Of a DNA stretch of 64,000 bases, positions 28,576 through 35,602 are shown in pieces (positions within the stretch are counted from its first letter, which is position 1; each line of letters opens with the position of its first letter). The position numbers and the translations under genes were made by a program. The notes below the pieces were generated by a model. It had not been told where the DNA came from. It did not search any database and was given only the letters and a program-made list of their open reading frames with translations. Origin of the DNA: a virus; IMG/VR virus record IMGVR_UViG_3300023174_000001, positions 1 through 64,000 of that record; one strand, 5' to 3'.

Positions 28576-29333
28576 TGTCACAAGTACATCGTTCCCTAAC
28601 TCTTATGGTCTATGGCGAGTCAAAGGTTGGTAAATCAACTTTTGCTGTCACAGCACCATACCCTCGCCTAATGCTAGATGTTGAGGGTGGACACCGTTTC
28701 CTACCTATCAATGTGAAGTATTGGGACCCAATGCGTGAAGAGCCACCTGTGGCTGACGGCACTTGGGACACCGTAGTTGTTCAGGTTCGTGACTACGATG
28801 TAGTCCTAAAAGCGTTCCAGTGGCTACAGTCAGGTAAGCACCAGTTCAAGTCGCTTATCATTGACTCCATTTCAGAACTTCAAGTGAAGTGTATGGACAA
28901 CATCGCTGGTACAGAGCAGATGAAGATGCAACAGTGGGGTGAACTACTTCGCCACATGGGGCACCTACTTCGTGACTTGCGTGACCTTACTTCGCACCCT
29001 ACTCAGCCGTTAGAGGCTGTGGTTATGACTGCTATGGCTAGCCGTGGTCAGGATAACCGTATGCACCCTTATCTACAAGGTCAGTTGAAAGTTCAGGCAC
29101 CGTATTTCTACGATGTCCTTGGCTACATCTCTAACGAAACTATTCCAAACCCAGACCCAACTCAATTGCCTTACAAGGCACGCCGTATGTATGTGGAACG
29201 CACGGATGAAGTTGAGGCTGGAGAGCGTGTTCAAGGTCGTCTTGGTGCTATTGTTGAGCAAGAAAACCTTGGCGTTGAGCGTATGCTCGATATGATTTTC
29301 GGTGTAAAGACCGAGAAAAAGAAGTCGGCTTAG
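28575..29333 (+). CDS. Sak4-like RecA-fold ATPase (recombinase)
   Basis: 252 aa. Walker A GESKVGKST at residues 14-22, a Walker B-like strand FKSLIIDSISEL near 95-106, and the compact RecA-like core place it with Sak4/AAA_24 phage ATPases, which promote single-strand annealing together with a cognate SSB. The partner genes agree: Cas4-like nuclease upstream and SSB-like protein 46 bases downstream. The C-terminal 40 residues are charged (VEAGERVQGRLGAIVEQE). It overlaps the upstream gene by one base. Confidence 0.8.
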   Translation: MSQVHRSLTLMVYGESKVGKSTFAVTAPYPRLMLDVEGGHRFLPINVKYWDPMREEPPVADGTWDTVVVQVRDYDVVLKAFQWLQSGKHQFKSLIIDSISELQVKCMDNIAGTEQMKMQQWGELLRHMGHLLRDLRDLTSHPTQPLEAVVMTAMASRGQDNRMHPYLQGQLKVQAPYFYDVLGYISNETIPNPDPTQLPYKARRMYVERTDEVEAGERVQGRLGAIVEQENLGVERMLDMIFGVKTEKKKSA

Positions 29334-29378
29334 GAAACTAACCGATTTATTCAACCCCCTATAAATTAAGGAGATGCT

Positions 29379-29909
29379 ATGAGTAGCATTAACTGGGCTG
29401 ATTTAGTAAAGGATGCTGGAGAATCTTCCAGCGGAAATTACGAGCCGTTGCCCAACGGCGATTATGACCTCAAGGTAATTGAGGTAAAAGCAACAGTCAC
29501 CGCTAGCGGTAAGACTATGTTCAAGTTGACTACGGAAGTTCAGGGTGGTGCTTATAACAAGCGTCGCGTCTGGGACAACCTAGTTATCTCTCCAGAAAAC
29601 AAGAACGCCTTGGCTATCTTCTTCGGAAAGATGGCTGCCCTAGGACTTCCTCGTGAGTTCTTCAACAACAACCCATCAAACGCTCAGATTGAGGCATCTC
29701 TTGATGGCAAGTTGTTCCGTGCTCAGGTTGGCTCAAGAGAGTGGCAAGGTAGCAAGCGTAATGAACTAACTAAGTATTATGTTCAGGCTTCTCAGGTTGC
29801 TACTCCAGTTGCTACAACTGCTGGTGCTGCGGTTCCACCGCCACCACCTGCTCCAGCCCCTGCACCTGCTGGCGTTCCACTATCTGCTCCAGCAGACGCT
29901 CCTTTCTAG
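29379..29909 (+). CDS. SSB-like single-strand DNA-binding protein (DUF669-like)
   Basis: 176 aa with Shine-Dalgarno AAGGAG. An OB-type N-terminal domain (NGDYDLKVIEVKATV, KTMFKLTTEVQGG) resembles phage DUF669 proteins. It is followed by a Pro/Ala linker at about 145-165 and the tip PADAPF, which recalls the acidic Pro-Phe tip by which SSBs recruit replication partners. It stands directly after the Sak4-like gene and ends its operon: a strong terminator begins 14 bases after the stop. Binding of ssDNA is inferred from fold and context. Confidence 0.75.
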   Translation: MSSINWADLVKDAGESSSGNYEPLPNGDYDLKVIEVKATVTASGKTMFKLTTEVQGGAYNKRRVWDNLVISPENKNALAIFFGKMAALGLPREFFNNNPSNAQIEASLDGKLFRAQVGSREWQGSKRNELTKYYVQASQVATPVATTAGAAVPPPPPAPAPAPAGVPLSAPADAPF

Positions 29910-29922
29910 GAACCTATTAAGA

Positions 29923-29966
29923 GGGACATCGCCCGCTATAATTAGTGGTGGGCGGTGTCCCTTTTT
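29923..29966 (+). terminator. Strong Rho-independent terminator after the replication operon
   Basis: GGGACATCGCCC (29923-29934) pairs with GGGCGGTGTCCC (29950-29961) over 12 positions with one G-T pair, followed by TTTTT. Confidence 0.9.
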
Positions 29967-29987
29967 ACATATACAAATAAGGAAATG

Positions 29988-30989
29988 ATGTCAAAAGTTT
30001 TTCTTACTGGCATGTCTGCTCCCCAGGCATCACCGAGTACTAATCAGAAAACACTAACCTACGCTGGAGTTCTAAACAAAGTATTAGTTAGTGCTGGTCA
30101 CGAAGTTACTTGGGCTAGTCCAAGCGTTCATATGACTGCCGAATCTTTGGATAAATTTGATGCGGTACTGGTAGGTATATCACCAATCACAAGTCTTGGT
30201 GCTAATAGAGTTTATGGTGCTTTGAGTGTAATAAACGCATTGAAAAATTCTGACAAACTTACCCTGTTTGTCGATACTTCAACTCCTAGTCAAATTGAAC
30301 CTAGCCTAAAGTCGGTTATAAATAACCCAGATAGTTTGACTAAGCAATTCTTTTCTTACAGAAAAGAGTTCTCTAATGTAATTGGAGATAAAGATTTACT
30401 TTCTAATGTTATTGCTGGTGCCAAATATCTTTATGAAGAAGATTGGACTACCACTATCTACCCAAAACTTCCTTGGAAGTCAGAATTTAGAATTATAAAA
30501 AATGCTAGGAAGAACCTAATTGGAGTAAACCTAGACTCACACTTGGTCCAAGAGCCTGTGGGTTCTTATGACAGAAGACTGAAATGGTCTGTAGATAATC
30601 TGTCTACCCCGTGGGCAACATCAGTTCTGTCTATCATAGAACTTCCTAATTCCCCTATGAAGTGGAATAAAGGTTGGACAGACGCTCAGGTTACTGAACA
30701 GATTTCTCGCTCTATAGGTGCCATTCTGTCTCCAGACAAGAGAGACGGCACTTATTGGTCTTATCGCTATGTTCAAGCAATGGATGCTTGTACCCCAATT
30801 GTCACTGACTGGAAAGAAAGTCAGGCTCTAGGAGATGCTTGGAACATTTTGGCTACTAATATAGAGTCTATGAGCCAAGACAAAAGGGATTTGATTGCTA
30901 CTGCTCAGCGGGATATTTATCTTGCTAGCATACCTAGCAAAAAAGAGGCTGTAGAGATACTACAGAATTCTATATTTAGGAGAAAATAA
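29988..30989 (+). CDS. Putative glycosyltransferase (GT-B-like)
   Basis: 333 aa from the second ATG of ATGATG, the one spaced correctly from AAGGA; an upstream GTG lies inside the terminator and is rejected. The N-terminus, VLNKVLVSAGHEVTWASP, is the first Rossmann half of a GT-B fold. Near the C-terminus, YVQAMDACTPIVTDWKESQA occupies the usual E-x7-E-like nucleotide-sugar region, though without the classic second Glu. It probably transfers a sugar to virion protein, DNA or host glycan; substrate unknown. It is the first gene after a terminator, so it needs its own promoter (TATAAT at 29937-29942 is a candidate, within the hairpin loop). Confidence 0.55.
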   Translation: MSKVFLTGMSAPQASPSTNQKTLTYAGVLNKVLVSAGHEVTWASPSVHMTAESLDKFDAVLVGISPITSLGANRVYGALSVINALKNSDKLTLFVDTSTPSQIEPSLKSVINNPDSLTKQFFSYRKEFSNVIGDKDLLSNVIAGAKYLYEEDWTTTIYPKLPWKSEFRIIKNARKNLIGVNLDSHLVQEPVGSYDRRLKWSVDNLSTPWATSVLSIIELPNSPMKWNKGWTDAQVTEQISRSIGAILSPDKRDGTYWSYRYVQAMDACTPIVTDWKESQALGDAWNILATNIESMSQDKRDLIATAQRDIYLASIPSKKEAVEILQNSIFRRK

Positions 30990-31411
30990 TGCCAGAAGTA
31001 AATATTGATTGGGTAAAAACTCAATTTGCTAAAATTAACATCCACAAAGGTACTGGCCTTGCTGTAATTGAATTACTAGAGGCTTGGGGAAAATTAGACA
31101 TCAAAAACCCAGAGGTGGCAAAGACTGTGCTTTCTGTGTTTTCTGAACTTGCTCAGGGTAGGGCTATAGTTCCACCAGACAACTTTATTTGGGTACAGGC
31201 TCGTCGTGGCGACATCAAAGTTAGGGATGTGGTTCGTGTAAAGGCTGATGGTTATCCAGGCACAACTGGACAAGCCCATAACGGAAGAGTTGGCGTTGTC
31301 ATTGCTATTCGTTCTGGTGACATCATTGTAGATATTACGGATGAACTAGAACCAGTAGTAAAAGGTGCTCACCATTTACCTGAGGTATTAGAAAAAAGGA
31401 TTTCTGCCTAA
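30989..31411 (+). CDS. Hypothetical protein with C-terminal SH3-like segment
   Basis: 140 aa. The start overlaps the preceding stop (TAATG). The N-terminal 60 residues are helical; the second half (RRGDIKVRDVVRVKADGY, then GRVGVVIAIRSGDIIVDI) reads as a small beta barrel of the KOW/SH3 type found in RNA- and protein-binding factors. I do not recognise the family. It forms a tight run with a glycosyltransferase, a 63-aa protein and a methyltransferase, each overlapping by one base, so they are co-translated. Confidence 0.6.
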   Translation: MPEVNIDWVKTQFAKINIHKGTGLAVIELLEAWGKLDIKNPEVAKTVLSVFSELAQGRAIVPPDNFIWVQARRGDIKVRDVVRVKADGYPGTTGQAHNGRVGVVIAIRSGDIIVDITDELEPVVKGAHHLPEVLEKRISA

Positions 31412-31602
31412 TGAAAACAAAAATGACTTTTACTACTATTGGTAGCAATAGAATTGATATTGAAAGACGGGCTGTTGACCAAATAGCCGAATTTCTTGGT
31501 ATTGATAAGTCGGAAGTGGATTCCAAATGTGATGTTGAAATTCACATACAGGCTGACATTAACGATAACTACACAGCAACTGTCTATGTGAGGGTAAAAT
31601 AA
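31411..31602 (+). CDS. Small hypothetical protein
   Basis: 63 aa, joined to its neighbours by one-base overlaps on both sides. Pattern: a strand pair (KMTFTTIGSNRIDIE), a helix (AVDQIAEFLGIDKSEVD) and a final strand pair (VEIHIQADINDNYTATVYV), a compact alpha/beta protein. No family recognised and no catalytic residues evident. Coupled translation suggests it works with, or in equal amount to, the proteins on either side. Confidence 0.6.
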   Translation: MKTKMTFTTIGSNRIDIERRAVDQIAEFLGIDKSEVDSKCDVEIHIQADINDNYTATVYVRVK

Positions 31603-32132
31603 TGGGAGATTCAGCACACGAAAATAAGTCTTGGGCTTCTACAGTCATAAGCAAACTACAACCAAAAAGTGTTTTAGATATCGGTCCTGGACAGGGTATT
31701 TATGGAAGAATTGTTCGTAAGTACTCACCTGCAACTGAAAGACTGGTTGGCGTAGAGATTTGGGGACCCTATGTTGAGCAATACAAAATTCGCGAGTTTT
31801 ATGATGAAGTTTGGATTTGCGATGCTCGCATTTATCCTGATTTTAAATATGACTTAGTAATCTTTGGAGATGTCTTAGAGCATATGACTAAGGAAGATGC
31901 TATTGCCTTATGGAAGAAAGTTTCTAAGCAAGCAAAATACGCCATTATATCTGTACCTATCATTCACTACCACCAAGGCCCCAATAACAACAATCCTTAT
32001 GAAGTTCATGTAAAGGAAGACTGGACTAGCGAAGAAGTGATGGAAAGTTTCCCCGGCATAGTGGCTCATGAAGATTTTGCTATTACAGGAATTTACTTAG
32101 CAAAGTTTGACAATACTAAGAAAAAGAAGTAG
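31602..32132 (+). CDS. SAM-dependent methyltransferase (class I)
   Basis: 176 aa. VLDIGPGQGIYGRIV is motif I that binds S-adenosylmethionine, LVGVEIW the acidic end of beta 2, and YDLVIFGDVLEHMTKEDA motif IV, where the Glu-His of small-molecule and protein methyltransferases sits in place of the DPPY of DNA enzymes. So it probably acts on a small molecule, sugar or protein. The neighbouring glycosyltransferase suggests capping or tailoring of a glycan, but this is a context guess. Confidence 0.75.
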   Translation: MGDSAHENKSWASTVISKLQPKSVLDIGPGQGIYGRIVRKYSPATERLVGVEIWGPYVEQYKIREFYDEVWICDARIYPDFKYDLVIFGDVLEHMTKEDAIALWKKVSKQAKYAIISVPIIHYHQGPNNNNPYEVHVKEDWTSEEVMESFPGIVAHEDFAITGIYLAKFDNTKKKK

Positions 32133-32163
32133 TATCTATAACACAAATGACAAAAGGACAATT

Positions 32164-32655
32164 ATGCAAACATTCGTACCACTTACTAGCACTGCCACAG
32201 ACATTGCTAAAGTTCTAGACAACAAGCGTCTCAACAAGCAAGCCCTAGAAGGCTGGCAGATTCTTATGACCCTGCTCGAACTAGACCCTGAAGGCAACCA
32301 CCGAACACCTAAAGGCTGGGCTAATCACCCTGCCGTAAAGATGTGGCGTGGGCACGAGATGGCTCTGTTTATGTACATCTACGCAATGGTTGAAGAGTGG
32401 AAGTCTCGTGGCTACAAGTCAACTATTGCTACCAAGGCTTGGAATACTGTTCAGGTTGCTATGGAAAGAAAACTAATTACTGAAGAAATCACGGCACCTG
32501 CTTGGATAGAAGATGTTGAACTGTTTGAGAAAATTGCTTCTACCCACAGACTTGCTTTGCTATGCAAAGACTACGAGTGGTATTCGCAGTTCGGTTGGCC
32601 AGAAGATACAGGCTCTAAACCAGAAGCATATGATTATTTCTGGCCAGTTGCCTAA
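32164..32655 (+). CDS. Pyrimidine-dimer DNA glycosylase family protein
   Basis: 163 aa from the ATG at 32164, preceded by AAAGGAC; a longer reading overlaps the previous gene without a good ribosome site. The motifs ATDIAKVLDNKRLNKQALEG and GWANHPAVKMWRGHEMAL match the family of T4 endonuclease V-related pyrimidine-dimer glycosylases (Pyr_excise) as I know it, including the conserved NHPA and MWRG. Such enzymes start repair of UV damage, useful to a phage in sunlit water. The catalytic N-terminal residue and Glu cannot be assigned with certainty by eye. Confidence 0.75.
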   Translation: MQTFVPLTSTATDIAKVLDNKRLNKQALEGWQILMTLLELDPEGNHRTPKGWANHPAVKMWRGHEMALFMYIYAMVEEWKSRGYKSTIATKAWNTVQVAMERKLITEEITAPAWIEDVELFEKIASTHRLALLCKDYEWYSQFGWPEDTGSKPEAYDYFWPVA

Positions 32656-32687
32656 ATAATAGAACGGCGTGTCTCGCCCTGCTTTAT

Positions 32688-32715
32688 TCTATAAAACAGT
32701 GTATTCTTTTATAGA
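32688..32715 (+). promoter_or_regulatory. Perfect 9-bp inverted repeat overlapping the ribosome site region
   Basis: TCTATAAAA (32688-32696) and TTTTATAGA (32707-32715) are exact inverted repeats separated by 10 bases, just before the gene at 32725. The right arm runs into AGAGGT, the Shine-Dalgarno, and the left arm holds TATAAA. It could be an operator or an RNA hairpin that hides the ribosome site. Confidence 0.5.
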
Positions 32716-32724
32716 GGTAATCAT

Positions 32725-33072
32725 ATGAAAGATTCACGCAAAGGCGAAACACTCTGGAGTGAGTGGTTTGGCGGTGGCTACGAAAGAAACACTTCTAGTG
32801 CCACTGTTTTCTACACTGAAGACCATATTGATATCCACAACGAAATAGTGAGACGAGCATTAGCCTCTGCCATTCAAAGAGACGGTATTACCGACTCTCT
32901 TGGCGGGGCTTTTCGTTTACTTGACGGTCCAGTAATTGTCCTTGAAGGATACGCTGGATTTGTCGATGGAGACGATGAAATGACCTTATGTGATAAAGAT
33001 GGAATAACTACGCACGAAGATAATGCAGATAGCGTTATTCCTATCACTTGGGTTGAAATAAATGTCGATTGA
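32725..33072 (+). CDS. Hypothetical acidic protein
   Basis: 115 aa with Shine-Dalgarno AGAGGT. The start is rich in Gly/Trp (LWSEWFGGGYERN), then a helix (DIHNEIVRRALASAIQRDG) and an acidic C-terminal half (GDDEMTLCDKDGITTHEDN). No family recognised. It is controlled by the inverted repeat directly upstream if that element is real, and its end overlaps the WhiB-like gene by 11 bases, suggesting common expression. Confidence 0.6.
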   Translation: MKDSRKGETLWSEWFGGGYERNTSSATVFYTEDHIDIHNEIVRRALASAIQRDGITDSLGGAFRLLDGPVIVLEGYAGFVDGDDEMTLCDKDGITTHEDNADSVIPITWVEINVD

Positions 33073-33529
33073 AAAAACTAAATGGCTAGCCGATTCCTTA
33101 TGTTCTAAAAAAGAGAATAAGCATATGATTGAGTGGTTCTTCTCGGAAGAGCCTGAAGAAAAGTATGCTGCTAAAAACTTATGCTTTGCTTGCCCTGTGC
33201 GAAAAGACTGTATCAAGTATGCTCTTGAAGAAAAGCAAATTTGGGGTGTATGGGGAGGTAGAGATGAAAACGAGATTCGTAGAATTCTATCCGTAGACGC
33301 TAATGGCGACGAATGCCGTAGAGAGCGTTATCCTCAGTGTCCGTTCTGTTTTGCCAGAACTGCCAAACTAAAAACTTATATTGTTGATTTGCCTGGTGGC
33401 GGTCGCTGGACTACCGCTCGTATGGTTGAGTGTACAGATTGTACTTTTGCTTGGCGTAGCCGTACAAGTGCTAATGCGGTAAACGCATACCACTTACAAA
33501 AAGAAGATAAGAAAAAGCCTAAGAAGTAA
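33062..33529 (+). CDS. WhiB-like Fe-S regulator fused to a C-terminal zinc ribbon
   Basis: 155 aa. Residues about 10-75 are a WhiB domain: an early Cys (SLCSKKE), then LCFACPVRKDC giving three more Cys in CxxC-x5-C, and the hallmark GVWGG turn (QIWGVWGGRDENEI). WhiB proteins bind a 4Fe-4S cluster and the principal sigma factor, and are limited to actinobacteria and their phages. Residues about 90-135 add YPQCPFCFA and MVECTDCTFAW, two CxxC pairs that look like a zinc ribbon; typical WhiB proteins of about 80-130 aa lack this. The tail is Lys-rich. It may alter host transcription during infection. Confidence 0.88.
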   Translation: MSIEKTKWLADSLCSKKENKHMIEWFFSEEPEEKYAAKNLCFACPVRKDCIKYALEEKQIWGVWGGRDENEIRRILSVDANGDECRRERYPQCPFCFARTAKLKTYIVDLPGGGRWTTARMVECTDCTFAWRSRTSANAVNAYHLQKEDKKKPKK

Positions 33530-34732
33530 TTACAGTCTTACTGGAATTACGCTGATATTTTCTCTAGGGTCATAGTCTCCACCAAACACCATAGTCAATA
33601 GACCTGGCTTGGATTCTAATCCTGCTCTGTCCCTAAACCACTCTGAACCTGGGTCTGTTGTTGGGCACTGTACCCACAGACGGTCTCCGATATCCATTGT
33701 GCGGAAGTTGTGGAAGTGCCCTGACACCCACAGGTCTGCCCCACCTAGTGCGGTTTGACCTGCTGACTGCTGTGATAGGTACTTCAAGACATTGTTTTGA
33801 TTTGCTTGATGTCCGTGAAAAATACCAAGCATAGTTCCATTGATATCAACTGTAAGAGTTTGATGTCCAGATGCTGGATAACGGAACTCTACATGAGACA
33901 GTGCTGGGTTCTCAGCACAAGCATCTTGAACTGCTGAAGCAATCTCCACATTCCAACCATCTGCGGGGTCTGCTGACACTTGGCGAGTTACTTCATCGTG
34001 GTTTCCGTTTACTACTGGGACTATAAGCCTTTCGCAATAAGGGGCTAATGCTTTTATTTGTGCCATAAGCAATCTACGAGCAACTCTTACCTGCTCTGTA
34101 AGACCTAAGTCTGATGATGCTAAACCTTGAAGTCTTCCGTTCTGACTTGTATTGCCTTCAACATGGTCGCCCGGCAAACCTAGAACGATGGTGCCAAGAT
34201 TGAGACCCATTTTTTGTAGACCTTTGAAACGAGCCACCGATTGTGATGTCAGGTTTAGTAGTCTGTCAATTGATTGCTGAGTTCCACCAGAGCCAGTCTT
34301 CTTACCAATCTGCTGGTCGCTTGGGAATACCGCGTAAGCACCTTCACCAGTGCCCATCTTTATGCCACGCTCTGGCTTCCACTTTTTGATTTCATCAATT
34401 AGTTGCTCAGCATCAAGTTTTTCTGCTCGGTCAACACCAATTGGTAAAAGATTTACACGGACTGACTCTAGCCACTCACCGTGATAGGTCTGCCAGCGTG
34501 AGCGTCTTAGCGAAGCCACTGCCCAATCGTCAGGGTCTAGCCCAAACTCTTCAAGAATAGTTTTAGTGTCTGGGACTTCTCCAGCAGGTCTTGGCTTAGA
34601 AACAACAAAACCACCCTTAGATTCATCTACATCTAAGCGTGGTCGCCATTCTTCTGGAGTATTTGTGTATCTTATGTCAGAGCCAGATTTTCCTGGACTA
34701 GCCATATCTTCAAGACGGTCTGAGATGGTCAT
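33530..34732 (-). CDS. Calcineurin-like metallophosphoesterase
   Basis: 400 aa from the ATG that overlaps the upstream stop by one base. Metal-binding motifs: FPSDQQIG (motif I, with Gln where most have His), GLPGDHVEGN (GD), VVNGNHDEVT (GNHD), FHGHQANQ and VSGHFHNFRT (GHxH). This is the set of Mre11/SbcD-type nucleases and related phosphoesterases. A 110-residue N-terminal region with Arg and Asp precedes the core. Actinophages often annotate such a protein as an Mre11-like nuclease; the substrate here is not proven. It is convergent with the WhiB gene, with no gap for a terminator. Confidence 0.75.
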   Translation of the reverse strand: MTISDRLEDMASPGKSGSDIRYTNTPEEWRPRLDVDESKGGFVVSKPRPAGEVPDTKTILEEFGLDPDDWAVASLRRSRWQTYHGEWLESVRVNLLPIGVDRAEKLDAEQLIDEIKKWKPERGIKMGTGEGAYAVFPSDQQIGKKTGSGGTQQSIDRLLNLTSQSVARFKGLQKMGLNLGTIVLGLPGDHVEGNTSQNGRLQGLASSDLGLTEQVRVARRLLMAQIKALAPYCERLIVPVVNGNHDEVTRQVSADPADGWNVEIASAVQDACAENPALSHVEFRYPASGHQTLTVDINGTMLGIFHGHQANQNNVLKYLSQQSAGQTALGGADLWVSGHFHNFRTMDIGDRLWVQCPTTDPGSEWFRDRAGLESKPGLLTMVFGGDYDPRENISVIPVRL

Positions 34733-35004
34733 TATTTTCCTGCCACTAGATTGAAGCAACCGCAGTCTTTGCGACGGTGCCTATCAACGGTGCTTAGACT
34801 AATATCATAACCCTCTTCACGAAGTATCTTGGAAAGGGCAACATTGGTAACTCTGCCTGGAACACCTTCTGGAACATCAAAGGTTTCAATCAAAATCTTT
34901 TTATCTTTTTCAGACAGAACTTCTCCACCCAAAAGCAAGCCGATTTTACATAACTTAGTATTAGATTCTTTAGACGCTGATTGTAAGCGTTCTGATAGAG
35001 ACAT
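34732..35004 (-). CDS. Small putative HTH protein
   Basis: 90 aa. The C-terminal half, TNVALSKILREEGYDISLST followed by VDRHRRKDC, reads as a helix-turn-helix in which a recognition helix carries His-Arg-Arg, ending with CGC that could bind metal. Proteins of this shape occur in actinophages near terminase or nuclease genes. It is translationally coupled to the metallophosphoesterase through a TAATG overlap, so the two may act together on DNA. Confidence 0.55.
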   Translation of the reverse strand: MSLSERLQSASKESNTKLCKIGLLLGGEVLSEKDKKILIETFDVPEGVPGRVTNVALSKILREEGYDISLSTVDRHRRKDCGCFNLVAGK

Positions 35005-35054
35005 ATCTAAATCCTTCGGTCAGGTCTGTCATTATTTATGATACTTGATAGCGG

Positions 35055-35396
35055 CTAAGAATTTACCCTTATATCAGCCTTTTTTGAACGGCGTGTCTTG
35101 GCTGGCTCTACTGGCAAATTTGGGATTAGGAATTCTTTTATAAGCGTCAATTCTGTTGTTGTCTTTATAGAGTGTGCTTCAATGGTGTTTACTCGGTCTG
35201 CTAGAGACGAGCCACCGTTTTCCCAGAGTTGGTGCTCTACTCTGTCTAGTCTGTCAGCAATCGTGCGACCATTTTTATCAACGCCAATTGCATCTCCAAT
35301 TCTTCTAGCGACCCTATAAATAGCGACAAGCGAGCCAATAATTATGCCTAGAGCAGTTATTACTGCTGCGATGGTTAGAATAAGTTCCTGAGCCAT
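35055..35396 (-). CDS. Single-pass membrane protein with coiled coil
   Basis: 113 aa. Residues about 4-27 (ELILTIAAVITALGIIIGSL) form one transmembrane helix, followed by a basic stop-transfer patch (YRVARRIG) and a helical coiled segment (IADRLDRVEHQLW ... LADRVNTIEAHS) and a basic end. This arrangement occurs in actinophage DUF2746-like proteins and in some lysis accessory proteins. It heads the - strand operon and faces the PrimPol gene across a 200-base divergent promoter region. Confidence 0.6.
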   Translation of the reverse strand: MAQELILTIAAVITALGIIIGSLVAIYRVARRIGDAIGVDKNGRTIADRLDRVEHQLWENGGSSLADRVNTIEAHSIKTTTELTLIKEFLIPNLPVEPAKTRRSKKADIRVNS

Positions 35397-35522
35397 GGTT
35401 TAGAATAGAACTCTCGTTTTGGTCTTCGTAGTGAAGAATTATGATTATAACTATTGTATCAAAAAAGAAAATCCTTATTTTTTGTTGAGACTTGCGGCCT
35501 TTCTAAGATATTTGAATTACAA

Positions 35523-35533
35523 AGTGCTAATAT
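35523..35533 (+). promoter_or_regulatory. Extended -10 motif AGTGCTAATAT in a divergent intergenic region
   Basis: The gap 35397-35602 separates divergent operons. On the + strand AGTGCTAATAT matches the recurrent TGnTAnnAT motif, 70 bases before the ATG of the primase gene. On the - strand TATAAT reads toward the membrane protein gene (complement of 35443-35448). A small hairpin ACAGG-CAA-CCTGT lies just before the primase start. Nothing else is seen here. Confidence 0.5.
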
Positions 35534-35602
35534 GGTCAAACTAGAACAACGCAAAAAACGATAGAGAGACAGGCAACCTGTGGATTGGGCAATGATTATC
35601 TG

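Noticed and set aside
29955-29987. GTG start for the glycosyltransferase
   Set aside because: It lies inside the right arm of a strong terminator and has no ribosome site; the ATG at 29988 follows AAGGA at a good distance.
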